DNA of 64,000 nucleotides from an uncultured Pseudomonas sp. (GCF_943846705.1 NZ_OX044366.1:3224001-3288000), one strand, 5' to 3'. Counted from the first letter of the stretch, positions 9,193 through 17,738 are shown. Made by a program: numbers and translations. The notes: generated by a model not told the origin, from the letters alone.

Positions 9193-9549
9193 TCAGTCGC
9201 CGCGGTATTCGCAGCCGCTGGTGCAGGTCTCGTGGATGCGAATGCGCGACAGTTCAGGCAGCAGTGGTTTGAGTTGCTGCCAGATCCACTTGGCCAGCAC
9301 TTCACTGGTGGGGTTTTCCAGGCCAGGAATGTCGTTCAGGTAGTTGTGGTCGAGTTGCTCATACAGCGGCTTAAAGATCGCCTTGATCTCGGAGAAGTCA
9401 CGAATCCAGCCGGTATAGGGGTCAACTTCGCCTTCGATATACACCGCCACTTTGAAGGAGTGGCCATGCAAACGGCCGCACTTGTGACCTTCAGGGACGT
9501 GAGGCAGGCGATGCGCGGCCTCGAACATAAACTCTTTGAACAGTTCCAC
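9193..9549 (-). CDS. queD: 6-carboxytetrahydropterin synthase QueD
   Basis: QueD converts 7,8-dihydroneopterin triphosphate to 6-carboxytetrahydropterin in the queuosine/preQ0 pathway. The 118-residue protein has the zinc-binding histidines typical of the PTPS fold: the first in FEAAHRLP, then CGRLHGHSF. The catalytic Cys is in the PEGHKCGRLHGH segment, and the family CTSGCEYRG end is present. Length matches the family. The start is GTG (MELFKEF), with GAGAG upstream. It stands alone; no other queuosine gene is adjacent. Confidence 0.93.
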   Translation of the reverse strand: MELFKEFMFEAAHRLPHVPEGHKCGRLHGHSFKVAVYIEGEVDPYTGWIRDFSEIKAIFKPLYEQLDHNYLNDIPGLENPTSEVLAKWIWQQLKPLLPELSRIRIHETCTSGCEYRGD

Positions 9550-9652
9550 GGAATTTCTCTCAGGTGTACGCGGCTAACAGCACGCTTAGCAAGGCGCGAA
9601 TGTTACCAGCTCACGCGCGGTTAACCGAGTGTTGCGAGAATTGGATACAGTT

Positions 9653-10786
9653 TTATGGCTGGTTGCGCTCCAGTCGATAGCTGCTGACGGCCTCGTAGAC
9701 CGCCTTTCTCAGGCGGTTTATGCCGCCAATCGGGCGATGTTCGGGGAGCGCATGCCAAGGGTTGAAGGCCAGGTTGTCACAGAGCAGGTTCTGCTCGCGG
9801 CTATCAAAATCCTGCGCCGGGACTTTAATCCTGGCGACCGTTTCATAGGGCGAGATGGCTTCGCTCCATTCGACGCTGGGGTCTTCGATAGGCATGTAGT
9901 ATTCAGGGTTCTGCCGTTGCACCTGCAGGGCAAAGCAGGCCGGTACACGGTCCAGCGACAGCTGCCGATATAGCGCGGCGCGCAGGAAGTTCGGTAAGGC
10001 GTGGTTTGGTTCAGGCAGTTGATAGTCCGGGCAGGCTTCTGGTTGAGGAATCACCCTGTACTTGATGTTGTGCTCACCTAGCTTGAACGGGGCGATGGAG
10101 TTGTAGGTGGTCGCCAGCGGGGTGTGCGGGGCTGGGGCTAGGGTGCGCAGGGCAATGATCAGGTGGCGGATTTCCCAGGTACTCGGGTTCCAGCTGGGTA
10201 AAAAAGCCATGATCTTTTTGCCATCAGCCTGGGCCGCGAAGTTGCTCTGGTATTCAGCCACGTCACGCACAAAAAAGGCCGTGTGGTTGAACATCACAAA
10301 ATCTTGTTCGCCTGCGTGCTGCGGGCTTTGGCTGAGCTTCTCTCCCGGCACATCCAGCAGTTTGATTGCCATGCCTCGCGCATCACGGGCTCTGTCGAAC
10401 TGTGGGTAGGCGTTACCGTTGGACAGGCGCATCCAAGCTTGCCAGGTTTTCCCCGGCTCACTGAATACGCCGCGCTGCAAGCTGCTGTGCAGATCGCTGT
10501 TAACGGTGACTTCAGCCTTTACACAGCCATGTGCTTTGGCGTGCGCGTCGCGCAGCACACGGGTGTTGTCGCGGTGCTGCTCAACCACACGGATGGCATC
10601 TTCGATGATGCCTTGCGTCAGTGCAGCTTCATCGGCGGGGATTTGCTCTTCACTGGCCACCGGGCCGGAGAACTTCCGCTCGTAGTAAGCGGCTCCGATG
10701 GCCCAACCCCCCAGGCCGATTACCAGTACAAGCAGCAGTAACGTGCCCAGTACACGGCCGAAGCCCAGCCAAAGTCGTTTTAACAT
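9653..10786 (-). CDS. Catalase-family haem protein, membrane-anchored
   Basis: This is a 377-residue member of the small catalase-like (SrpA-type) family, not a full-length catalase. An N-terminal hydrophobic segment (about 11-33) suggests a membrane anchor or uncleaved signal. Catalase landmarks can be recognised: a distal His in AHAKAHGCV (81-89), the distal Asn in QDFVMFNHTAFF (161-172), and a C-terminal RxxxY candidate haem ligand (R360-Y364). The start at 10786 is preferred over upstream in-frame starts because AAAGGAATTGACC precedes it. It lies 50 bp downstream of the dihaem cytochrome on the same strand, so the two are probably one operon. Minicatalases of this type often act as peroxidases on organic or fatty-acid hydroperoxides rather than degrading H2O2. 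The substrate here is unknown. Confidence 0.8.
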   Translation of the reverse strand: MLKRLWLGFGRVLGTLLLLVLVIGLGGWAIGAAYYERKFSGPVASEEQIPADEAALTQGIIEDAIRVVEQHRDNTRVLRDAHAKAHGCVKAEVTVNSDLHSSLQRGVFSEPGKTWQAWMRLSNGNAYPQFDRARDARGMAIKLLDVPGEKLSQSPQHAGEQDFVMFNHTAFFVRDVAEYQSNFAAQADGKKIMAFLPSWNPSTWEIRHLIIALRTLAPAPHTPLATTYNSIAPFKLGEHNIKYRVIPQPEACPDYQLPEPNHALPNFLRAALYRQLSLDRVPACFALQVQRQNPEYYMPIEDPSVEWSEAISPYETVARIKVPAQDFDSREQNLLCDNLAFNPWHALPEHRPIGGINRLRKAVYEAVSSYRLERNQP

Positions 10787-10836
10787 GGTCAATTCCTTTG
10801 CGTTGTTCTTTGTGGCGCTCTCAAGCCGTGCGCCGT

Positions 10837-12711
10837 TCAGTTCTGGCACGCCGGGCCAGGCGTCCAGGCTTTGGCTTTGACCGGCTGTAGTTGCTGCTCC
10901 AGCGCCGGGTTACCCAGCACCTTGAGGTATTCGACCAGCGCCCAGCGCTCTTCCGGTTGCAGGGCGCGGCCGACCACTCCGCCCTGACGGCAACCGGCGC
11001 GGAACTCATGGCCGCGGTTACTGTTGCCAGTCACCTGGGTGTCCAGCAGGAAACCGCCGCTGAATCGCTCACTGTTGTAGCCAACCTGCTTGGGGTTGAA
11101 TTCGAAGTTACCCAGCCAAAACTGGGTTTGCCGTTCTGATACGGGCGATAACAGCTGAAACAAGGTCGGCACCGAACCATTATGTAAAAACGGCGGGGTG
11201 GCCCAGATGCCATCCAGTGGCCGGGCTTTGTAGCCACGTTTTTCCTGCACGCCAATCGGTAGGCCATAACCGTCCATGCGCCAGCGCTCACGGTCGGAGA
11301 TAGCCGCATCCTGATAGGCGCGGTTTTCTACATAGGCGGTGATATAGGCCAGGGCCTTGGCGCTGGAGACACTGCGCATTTCGATATCGTCTACCGTCGC
11401 GCCAAACAGGCGCACATCCAGTTTGCTTAGTTCGGCTTTGCTCCAACCCAGTTTGCTGATATCGAAGCGGTGGTCGGCAATGTTGTCCGCGGTGGTTGAG
11501 TCGGTGCCGACGATTGAGGTCGGCACCACGCGCATGCGCCATTCAGGTTTGCGCGACGGGGCAAAGCTGTCATCGGTTTTTTTCGGGTCAGGCGCGTGGC
11601 AATACGCACAGTTCTCGGTGTACAGGGCGCGGCCACGGCTGGCCAGCGCCAAGTCGACCTTGCCGAATACGTCTTCCGGCCAGGCGGGTGGCTGCAGTTG
11701 CTTGAGGTTTTTTTCCAGGGTGCGCAAGTCGCGCAGGCGCACGCTTGAGCTGTAGCGCTCAGCTTCTGCAACGGGGTGGCCATCAGGATTGAATAGACGC
11801 AGGGTGGCGCCGACCCCCAGCGCTTCGCCGACATTGCGCGCCATGGGCTGCATGGCTGAGCCGTTCCACTGCACCCAGTCGAATTTCCAGATATCCCAGA
11901 GCTGCGGGTAACTTACCGGCGCATTGGCCACCCGGTAATTGCTCGGGTCGATGGCGTCGCCAAACACGCTGTTGGCGATACGCCCGAAAGCATCGGTACG
12001 GCCAAAGCCTTCTTCGGTGGGATAGAGGCCACGGTGCCAGTCATTGAAGGCTGTGCCCAGTAGGCGGTCGAGCACTATTTTGTAGTCGCGGCGCAGTTGT
12101 GCCTTATGGCTGCTGTATTCATCACCTAACACCTGTTTGGCGAAACGGCGGAATTTCAGCGGGTTGTAATAGGTGAACACCATGCTCATGCCGAGTGCCT
12201 GGCCAAAGCTGCCGCCACGCAGGGTGGGTACGGTGGACGCCAGCGAGTGCAGTGCTGCGCCGCCGTCAATCCGCACGGCCTGGCCTTTATAGCGCAGCTC
12301 GCCGGTGTGGCACGCTGCGCAGCTGATATCCAGGTAATGCTCGCCTGTTTCGGCGTCGGCGTGCCGAGCAAAACCAACCGGCAGGTTGCCCGGGTTGAGC
12401 GGCGTGGCTTGCTGGGCGGGGTCGATGAGGAAGCCGAAACGGGCGAGGTAATCCGGTGCGGCGAATTTGTCGGTGCTGAGGGGCAGCTCCAGAGCGCTGA
12501 ACCATTCGTAGCGCAGGCCTTTCACCTGAGTGCCCTGGGGCGTGTAGTAGTAGGTCTGGCGCTTCTCTGCCGACCACTGATCAAGGTAGTGCAACGTGTC
12601 GGGCTGTTGATAAACCGGCAGATTGGGGTTAGCGATGAAATACAGGGCGATCAGTAGCCCAGCAACCAGCAACCCTAGAAGCCCATACAGCGTTCGGCGG
12701 AGAATGTGCAT
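10837..12711 (-). CDS. RoxA/MauG-like dihaem c-type cytochrome
   Basis: A 624-residue exported protein with one N-terminal membrane/signal segment (about 7-27) and two covalent haem sites, CAACH at 131-135 and CAYCH at 368-372. The block TPPFLHNGSVPTL at 505-517 is the signature of the cytochrome c peroxidase / MauG / rubber oxygenase RoxA superfamily. The size is far above ordinary CcpA (~330) and close to RoxA (~680) and, as I recall, to the P. aeruginosa fatty-acid dioxygenase/diol synthase pair PA2077/PA2078. The ATG at 12711 follows AAGGACGTATCA, which rules out the upstream in-frame start. Role: probably a periplasmic oxygenase or peroxidase; the substrate cannot be read. It heads an operon with the catalase-like gene. 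Confidence 0.82.
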   Translation of the reverse strand: MHILRRTLYGLLGLLVAGLLIALYFIANPNLPVYQQPDTLHYLDQWSAEKRQTYYYTPQGTQVKGLRYEWFSALELPLSTDKFAAPDYLARFGFLIDPAQQATPLNPGNLPVGFARHADAETGEHYLDISCAACHTGELRYKGQAVRIDGGAALHSLASTVPTLRGGSFGQALGMSMVFTYYNPLKFRRFAKQVLGDEYSSHKAQLRRDYKIVLDRLLGTAFNDWHRGLYPTEEGFGRTDAFGRIANSVFGDAIDPSNYRVANAPVSYPQLWDIWKFDWVQWNGSAMQPMARNVGEALGVGATLRLFNPDGHPVAEAERYSSSVRLRDLRTLEKNLKQLQPPAWPEDVFGKVDLALASRGRALYTENCAYCHAPDPKKTDDSFAPSRKPEWRMRVVPTSIVGTDSTTADNIADHRFDISKLGWSKAELSKLDVRLFGATVDDIEMRSVSSAKALAYITAYVENRAYQDAAISDRERWRMDGYGLPIGVQEKRGYKARPLDGIWATPPFLHNGSVPTLFQLLSPVSERQTQFWLGNFEFNPKQVGYNSERFSGGFLLDTQVTGNSNRGHEFRAGCRQGGVVGRALQPEERWALVEYLKVLGNPALEQQLQPVKAKAWTPGPACQN

Positions 12712-12871
12712 TGATACGTCCTTGTGACTCTTATTGTTTGTACGTTTTATGCCAACTGCAGCCGCGCATGGCAAGCAACCATTGTTGAGCTCATGCGGGA
12801 TTCCCTTCGAGTTCCGCCGAAGATGGCTTTAAAGTACGGTGTATTCAGGATTGATTGACAGGAGCAGGGCC

Positions 12872-13339
12872 ATGCATCCATTTGACGCGCCGCAGCCACC
12901 GAAATTGGCGTTGCTGCTGGGCTATATGGGCCTGGTGCCTTTTGTAAGCGGGGCTTTGGGTATTTGGGTCACCCCGGAGGGCTGGCGGGTGTTGGTGCTG
13001 GCGGCACTGCTGGATTATGCGGCGGTGATTCTGGCGTTTATGGGGGCGATCCACTGGGGCCTGGCCATGCGCGCAGAAGTTGCCAGCGAGCCGGCGCAGA
13101 TGCAATTAGGCTTGTCCGTAATACCGCCCTTGCTGGGTTGGTTGGCGATCAGTGGCGGCTTGCCCATCGATTTGGCCTTGCCCTTATGCTTGCTGGCGTT
13201 CGGCGGCCTATATGCCGCTGATTTGCGGGCAGTTAAACTGGGCCTGGCTCCGCACTGGTACATCGGCCTGCGCCGCCCCCTGACGATTATCGTGTGCCTG
13301 AGCCTGCTATTGGCGTGGGCCAGTGTGCTGCTGCGTTGA
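12872..13339 (+). CDS. DUF3429 membrane protein
   Basis: A 155-residue protein with about five hydrophobic segments (roughly 14-34, 38-58, 63-80, 95-125, 135-155) and the DUF3429 pattern around AFMGAIHWGLAM. Its function is unknown. The ATG at 12872, preceded by AGGAGCAGGGCC, is preferred over an upstream in-frame start. It is divergent from the dihaem cytochrome (160 bp). Its last 33 bp overlap the 3' end of the convergent nadR-like gene, so the two transcripts must run into each other. Confidence 0.75.
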   Translation: MHPFDAPQPPKLALLLGYMGLVPFVSGALGIWVTPEGWRVLVLAALLDYAAVILAFMGAIHWGLAMRAEVASEPAQMQLGLSVIPPLLGWLAISGGLPIDLALPLCLLAFGGLYAADLRAVKLGLAPHWYIGLRRPLTIIVCLSLLLAWASVLLR

Positions 13340-13858
13340 GCTGAGCCAGACTGCCACGGCACTCAGGGTTTGTTCGCGACGTTGTACCCAGTTGCCCTTA
13401 ACACTCAGCAGTGGCTGTTGGTGTAAGCGCAACCAGTGCTCGCACTGCTGATAGAAGGCCAGCCGTTGCGCCAGTTCCGGCTGGCAGCGTTGGCCATCAT
13501 CGACCCAAGGTACATCGAGAGGGTCGAGTAGCAAATGCAGGTGGTAGTCGCGCTCAAGCAAGGCTTGCTCGATCCAGGCCGGGCAGTCGCCAAACAGCGT
13601 CTGGCTCCAGAGCAGATTACTCAGCAAGTGGGTGTCGAGAATCAGCAGTTCGGGGCGCGCCGCTCTAGCCTGGTCTTCCCAGGCTAATTGGCCTTGAGCA
13701 ATGGCAGTGATATCGGCGTAACAGGTATCACGCTGCTCGCGCTCGATAAAGTGGCGCACGTATTCGCCCACCAGTTGCCCGCCAAAGGTTGCCTGGATTT
13801 GCCCGGCCAACCAGCTTTTGCCGCTGGACTCCGGCCCTGTCAGAACCAGCACCTTCAT
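13307..13858 (-). CDS. nadR: NadR-type ribosylnicotinamide kinase-like ATPase
   Basis: A 183-residue P-loop protein with Walker A GPESSGKS at 8-15. It resembles the C-terminal kinase domain of NadR, which phosphorylates nicotinamide riboside to NMN. The N-terminal adenylyltransferase and HTH parts of enterobacterial NadR are absent. It overlaps pnuC by the 4-bp ATGA coupling, which strongly supports a nicotinamide riboside uptake-and-trapping pair: PnuC diffuses the riboside in and the kinase traps it as NMN. The symbol reflects the domain, not a full NadR. Confidence 0.8.
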   Translation of the reverse strand: MKVLVLTGPESSGKSWLAGQIQATFGGQLVGEYVRHFIEREQRDTCYADITAIAQGQLAWEDQARAARPELLILDTHLLSNLLWSQTLFGDCPAWIEQALLERDYHLHLLLDPLDVPWVDDGQRCQPELAQRLAFYQQCEHWLRLHQQPLLSVKGNWVQRREQTLSAVAVWLSSTQQHTGPRQ

Positions 13859-14421
13859 GCGCAGGCCAGGGCGCGATCACGGCGCCAGGTCAGCCAGCCA
13901 TTAACTGCCAGCAAGGTGAATACCCCATACAGCGCCGCCGTCGGGTAAAGACCCTGTTGCACAAACAGGGCAACAAACAGCAGGTCCAGAATGATCCACA
14001 GGGGCCAGCATTCGACCCGTTTCTGAGCCATCCATACTTGGGCCACCAGGCTGAACGCGCTGAGTGCCGCATCCTGCCACGGCGCTGAAGCGTCGGTGAA
14101 CGTGGCCATCAGGTAACCGAGAATAAGTGCCGCGACGGCGCCGATCGCAAGACTAGCCAGTATGCCTTGCTGGCTTAGTCGGCTGACCTGTACACCGCTA
14201 TGACTGCTGCCGCCTCGTGTCCATTGCCACCAGCCGTAGCCTTGTAGAACGGCATACACGCCCTGCAGCAACATGTTCGAGTACAGTTTGCCGTCATAAA
14301 AAATCCAGGCGTACATCAACACCATCACTAGGCCCAGTGGCCAACACCAGCGGTTCTGTCGTACGGTTAGCCAGACGGCCCATACGCCAAGGGCTGAAGC
14401 GATAAGTTCTAGAGTCGACAC
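13855..14421 (-). CDS. pnuC: Nicotinamide riboside transporter PnuC
   Basis: A 188-residue inner-membrane protein with about seven hydrophobic helices. The conserved PnuC core is visible in CWPLGLVMVLMYAWIFYDGK (residues 27-46) and the later ECWPLWIILDLL segment. It carries nicotinamide riboside by facilitated diffusion, driven by the cytosolic kinase. Translation probably starts at the GTG at 14419-14421, and no strong ribosome site is visible. It is the first gene of the pair. The 244-bp upstream gap to the DUF2970 gene shows no riboswitch I recognise. Confidence 0.88.
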   Translation of the reverse strand: MSTLELIASALGVWAVWLTVRQNRWCWPLGLVMVLMYAWIFYDGKLYSNMLLQGVYAVLQGYGWWQWTRGGSSHSGVQVSRLSQQGILASLAIGAVAALILGYLMATFTDASAPWQDAALSAFSLVAQVWMAQKRVECWPLWIILDLLFVALFVQQGLYPTAALYGVFTLLAVNGWLTWRRDRALACA

Positions 14422-14665
14422 AGTGCACCGATTAAACAGCTATAAACAGCCGGCGATTGTAGCGACTGTCACGCGTGACGTCTTGGCTGCAAAGCGGCGT
14501 ATGCCGGCCGGATGGCAAAGGTGCTAGAGGTGCGCTTAGACGGCAAAGTGCTAGCGACAGCGTGGCAATGTGCCAAGCTACGGGCGGGCCGTTCGGCAAT
14601 TCAGTGGGGTTACCGAGCAGCGCTCAAGGTTTATGGGGGTTTCATCAAACCGCTGTTGCCGTGAA

Positions 14666-14884
14666 TCAAACGCCCGCCAGGTGCAGCACCAGTTTGACTA
14701 CAGCGAAGATCACCAGCACAAACACGACGGTGAACAGCACGCCGAGGATGATGAAGTGACTCGGTTTGCCACGTGAAAAATCACGGCTACGGTTCTTCCC
14801 GCTCTGCACCCCGAGCGCGGCACTTAATACGCTTTGCAGCATTTCCCAAAGCGTCAACGGTTTGTCTTGTTCATCGTCCATCAT
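14666..14884 (-). CDS. DUF2970 small membrane protein
   Basis: A 72-residue protein with one C-terminal transmembrane helix (about 45-68) and the conserved LWEMLQSVLSAALGVQ segment of DUF2970. Two adjacent ATG codons make the exact start ambiguous by one residue. Its function is unknown. It is the same orientation as, but separate from, pnuC and the downstream-facing DUF1272 gene. Confidence 0.8.
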   Translation of the reverse strand: MMDDEQDKPLTLWEMLQSVLSAALGVQSGKNRSRDFSRGKPSHFIILGVLFTVVFVLVIFAVVKLVLHLAGV

Positions 14885-14928
14885 GCAGTCCTCCTGTGCA
14901 CACAGCTTAGCTGCTAGCGCTGCTAAGG

Positions 14929-15159
14929 CTAGGCTTCAGGCTTGTTGATGCGCTCGGTGGATGCCGGGTATTGCACTAATTTGCTTGACGGTCGACGCGG
15001 TCGTTGCAGTAACTCACCGGCACAATTCGGACAGGTGCCTTGTAGGGTGTGGGCACATGCTCGGCAAAAAGTGCACTCGAATGAGCAGATCAGCGCATCG
15101 GTTGAATCCGCGGGAAGGTCACGGTCACAGTTTTCACAGTTGGGGCGCAATTGCAGCAT
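14929..15159 (-). CDS. DUF1272 zinc-ribbon-like protein
   Basis: A 76-residue protein whose first 55 residues carry eight cysteines in CxxC-type pairs (CENC, CSFEC, CRAC, CPNC), matching DUF1272. Two structural zinc sites are likely. Its function is unknown, and such proteins are common small ORFs in proteobacteria. The start is ATG at 15159 with AGGAGCCTGCC upstream. Its upstream neighbour on the same strand is 170 bp away, beyond a hairpin. Confidence 0.85.
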   Translation of the reverse strand: MLQLRPNCENCDRDLPADSTDALICSFECTFCRACAHTLQGTCPNCAGELLQRPRRPSSKLVQYPASTERINKPEA

Positions 15160-15268
15160 GGCAGGCTCCTAGTAAAGGCTCAGCCTGCTGAGCATAAACG
15201 CTCTTGCTCAAGTGCAGAAAATGCTTCGATGCGACTATGGGCACATGCAGTGCGCAATAAGGGAGGTT

Positions 15269-15313
15269 AAGGGCTCTGCTTAAGAAAGGGCCGATAGGCC
15301 GTACAGAGCCCTT
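15269..15313 (-). terminator. Long-stem hairpin downstream of the 15.3-kb gene
   Basis: A 10-bp perfect stem (AAGGGCTCTG / CAGAGCCCTT) encloses a 25-base loop that itself contains a GGCC-GATA-GGCC hairpin. It lies 14 bp after the stop of the minus-strand gene at 15328. On the minus strand it is followed by AACCTCCC rather than a T-run. Confidence 0.45.
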
Positions 15314-15327
15314 GCGAGGGGCGCGGA

Positions 15328-15597
15328 TTACTCCGGCATGCTCCACGGCTCCAAGCTGAAGCCTTGCTGACTAAGTTGTTCACGGGACTGCTTGAGCAGG
15401 TCGGCAAACTGCACAGGATCGCTGTAAATGTTGCTGGACAGCTGAGTGCGGCCGAGCAGTCGGGTGCTGGTACGGTCGATTACACTCAGGCTGAGGTTGC
15501 CAGTACCATCTTGCGGGGCCCAGGCCACGCATTGGAAAGGTTGAAAGGCGCGGTCGGCAATCAGCAAAGCTTCGTTAAAACGCAGCGGTGCGTTCAT
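15328..15597 (-). CDS. Hypothetical protein
   Basis: An 89-residue protein I do not recognise by name. It has no signal peptide or membrane segment. A predicted mixed alpha/beta composition is visible: FQPFQCVAWAPQDGTGNLSL then VIDRTSTRLLGRTQLSS look like a beta-hairpin, and the C-terminal half looks helical (ADLLKQSREQLSQQGF). The ATG at 15597 is preferred over an upstream in-frame codon because the family-like start MNAPLRF follows a GGAG about 11 bases upstream. It is followed by a hairpin, which supports a real transcript. Confidence 0.6.
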   Translation of the reverse strand: MNAPLRFNEALLIADRAFQPFQCVAWAPQDGTGNLSLSVIDRTSTRLLGRTQLSSNIYSDPVQFADLLKQSREQLSQQGFSLEPWSMPE

Positions 15598-15838
15598 GGG
15601 GTCGGTTTCTCCGAGGTGATCCCAAATACACAAGAGCAAGCGCTTGACTCACGCTTGCCAGTCATAGCTGTTGATGAACGAAGTTGACTAAGAAGTCACA
15701 TGTTGGCCAAAAAATGCACGTAATTGTCCGATAACTAACACGCTTGTCGGATCAACGAGTAGGGAAGGGTGAATACGCGCTGCATCTTGGCAGCCGCGAC
15801 CATGCCTGGATGATTGACCTGATCGCAGCCACGGATTG

Positions 15839-16918
15839 TCAAAGTGCTTGTAGGCACTCGCCCAGTCGGCCGGTTTCGACCAGTTCGAGAAACTCATCGC
15901 CCAGTCGCTGGCTCTCGCTCATGGCTGTGCGCCAATAGCGTTCGCGACCGGCATCATCGTCCAGGTAACGGCTGAAATCCTTGCGGTCTGGGAGTTTGCC
16001 GTGGGGCAGGCGTGCCAGGTAGTCACGTGAGGGGGCGAGTAACAGCACATCCTGTAGACGACCAGCATCGCCGCGCCGCCAGGGCATGCTTTTGTCGAAC
16101 CAGCCGGGGATGACCTTGTCGGTGAAATGAGGGTAGAGCACGATGTCATCGCCGCTGTAAGGCAGGTCGAGGTGGTAATCGAGCAGGCCGCCATCGCGGT
16201 AGGTGCCGGGGCCGGCACCCGGTATATCGCGCACCCCTTGCATGATCATCGGGATCGAACCCGAGGCCAGCAGCGCATGACGCAAGTTGCCGCTATCGAG
16301 TTGCAAGTAGCGTGAAGGAAAGTCATTCAGCGCGGCCAATGGCGGCGCCAGGCGCGCATCATGCAAAATCACCCGTTCAAAGTGTTTGCCCAGGCGCGGG
16401 CGGCCCAGCAGGTTACTGCCAATTACCGAAGACAAACCCAGGCCGAGCGCGCCACGATGATCGTGCTGCAGCAGGCCATGGCTTTTCACCACAACTATAT
16501 TCAGGCGGTAGTGGGGGTTGCTAAGAATGCTTGCCTCGTCGTTGCCGAGTAGCTGTTCGAGCATCAGGCTACAGCTGCTCGACACCTGCGCCATGCTCAC
16601 GCCTTTGGCAAAGCGCTGCGAGGTATACAGCTCGCCAAGGCGGCGCAGGCCGGCAGCTGCATCTGGCAAGCAAGCACTGGCGAAACGCCAGGAGCCGATG
16701 GACGCACCAATCAGCGAGCGTTCACGGGGCGCACGTTGCAGCCAATCACCAAACAGTGCCAGGTCCAGCCCTTGAATACCCAGCGCCTTCGGCCCGCCAG
16801 CGGCTCCTGGCAGAATACCGACGTCGGCCGGCTGTAGCCCCTGCTCGCGAATGCGGGCGAGGGCGCGTTTGCCGGCTTTAATAGTCAGAGCAGGGGACTT
16901 GATTACTATCGCACTCAT
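15839..16918 (-). CDS. Patatin-like phospholipase family protein
   Basis: A 359-residue serine lipase of the patatin fold. The oxyanion-hole segment PGAAGGPKALG (38-48), the nucleophile elbow GASIG (71-75, Ser73) and the Asp of the dyad in YRDGG are all present. There is no signal peptide, so it is probably a cytoplasmic acylhydrolase acting on phospholipid or other acyl esters. The ATG at 16918, after GAGGCCCAC, is chosen over an upstream in-frame start. It is divergent from the PepSY/two-component operon with a 193-bp gap. Confidence 0.85.
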   Translation of the reverse strand: MSAIVIKSPALTIKAGKRALARIREQGLQPADVGILPGAAGGPKALGIQGLDLALFGDWLQRAPRERSLIGASIGSWRFASACLPDAAAGLRRLGELYTSQRFAKGVSMAQVSSSCSLMLEQLLGNDEASILSNPHYRLNIVVVKSHGLLQHDHRGALGLGLSSVIGSNLLGRPRLGKHFERVILHDARLAPPLAALNDFPSRYLQLDSGNLRHALLASGSIPMIMQGVRDIPGAGPGTYRDGGLLDYHLDLPYSGDDIVLYPHFTDKVIPGWFDKSMPWRRGDAGRLQDVLLLAPSRDYLARLPHGKLPDRKDFSRYLDDDAGRERYWRTAMSESQRLGDEFLELVETGRLGECLQAL

Positions 16919-17111
16919 GTGGGCCTCTATCGCGCAGGCTGCGATTATAGAGCGCCTGCCACTGAGGCCAAGCGACTTCAGCATATGAATGAGTAGGCAT
17001 GCCTGGGAGAGTCAGGTGGCGCTATAAGAGGCTTCAGCGCATTCAGCTTGAATTAAGTCGTGTTGAGTAACCTGGACTTCTTAGAAAGCCAACGCCATAA
17101 GGAACTTAAAG

Positions 17112-17420
17112 ATGAATACATTGACTGCTGTTTTTGCCACTGCTGCCCTGAGCCTGACTGTCGGTTTGGCACAAGCTCGTGACTTAGGCCCGGATGAAAC
17201 GCTGAAACTGCGTGACGCCGGCACCATCCAGCCCTTCGAAAAACTCAATGCTACTGCCCTGGCGCTACACCCTGGCAGTAAGGCTGAAGACACTGAACTG
17301 GAAGAAGAATACGGCCGTTACGTTTACCAGGTCGAAGTGCGTGACGCCCAAGGAGTGCAATGGGATGTTGAACTGGACGCCACTAACGCTCAAGTTCTGA
17401 AAAACCAGCGAGACGACTGA
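17112..17420 (+). CDS. PepSY-domain periplasmic protein (first copy)
   Basis: A 102-residue exported protein. The signal peptide is about residues 1-22, ending AQA. The mature part is a single PepSY-like domain with the acidic core ELEEEYGRYVYQVEV and the closing LDATNAQVL motif. Such domains often inhibit proteases or sense envelope conditions. The ATG follows AAGGAACTTAAAG. Its stop overlaps the start of a second PepSY gene by one base, and a two-component system follows directly. The four-gene layout suggests the PepSY proteins modulate or are controlled by the kinase (inference). Confidence 0.85.
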   Translation: MNTLTAVFATAALSLTVGLAQARDLGPDETLKLRDAGTIQPFEKLNATALALHPGSKAEDTELEEEYGRYVYQVEVRDAQGVQWDVELDATNAQVLKNQRDD

Positions 17421-17737
17421 TGCCCCCCAGCCCTTGGTGTACACGCATATGTCTAACCGGGCTGCTGCTGGCGTTAGCATTCAGCAGCAGTGCGCGTGAG
17501 CTCGATCAGGATGAAGCATTACGGCTACGTCGCGAGGGGCAAATCCTGCCACTGGAACAGGTGCTGCAGATGGCTATGCAAAGCCATCCCGGTGCCGTTC
17601 TACTGGAAGTCGAGTTGGAAGAAGAGGACGGCGTATTGGTTTACGAAGTCGAATTGATCACCGAGCAAGGTATTGTGCGCGAGTTAGAACTGCACGCCAG
17701 CACCGGCGAAGTGCTCAAGGATGAGGTGGAAGACTGA
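17420..17737 (+). CDS. PepSY-domain periplasmic protein (second copy)
   Basis: A 105-residue exported protein and tandem homologue of the preceding gene. It shares the R-E/D-L-x-x-D-E-A/T-L-x-L-R start of the mature chain and the VELEEEDGVLVYEVEL core. The signal peptide is about residues 1-25. The two copies differ in their C-termini (this one ends STGEVLKDEVED). Its ATG overlaps the upstream TGA by one base, and its own TGA lies one base before the response-regulator ATG, so all are translationally coupled. Confidence 0.85.
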   Translation: MPPSPWCTRICLTGLLLALAFSSSARELDQDEALRLRREGQILPLEQVLQMAMQSHPGAVLLEVELEEEDGVLVYEVELITEQGIVRELELHASTGEVLKDEVED

Positions 17738-17738
17738 G

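Noticed and set aside
9133..9624. 163-codon forward frame over queD
   Set aside because: Shadow of queD; no homologous features.
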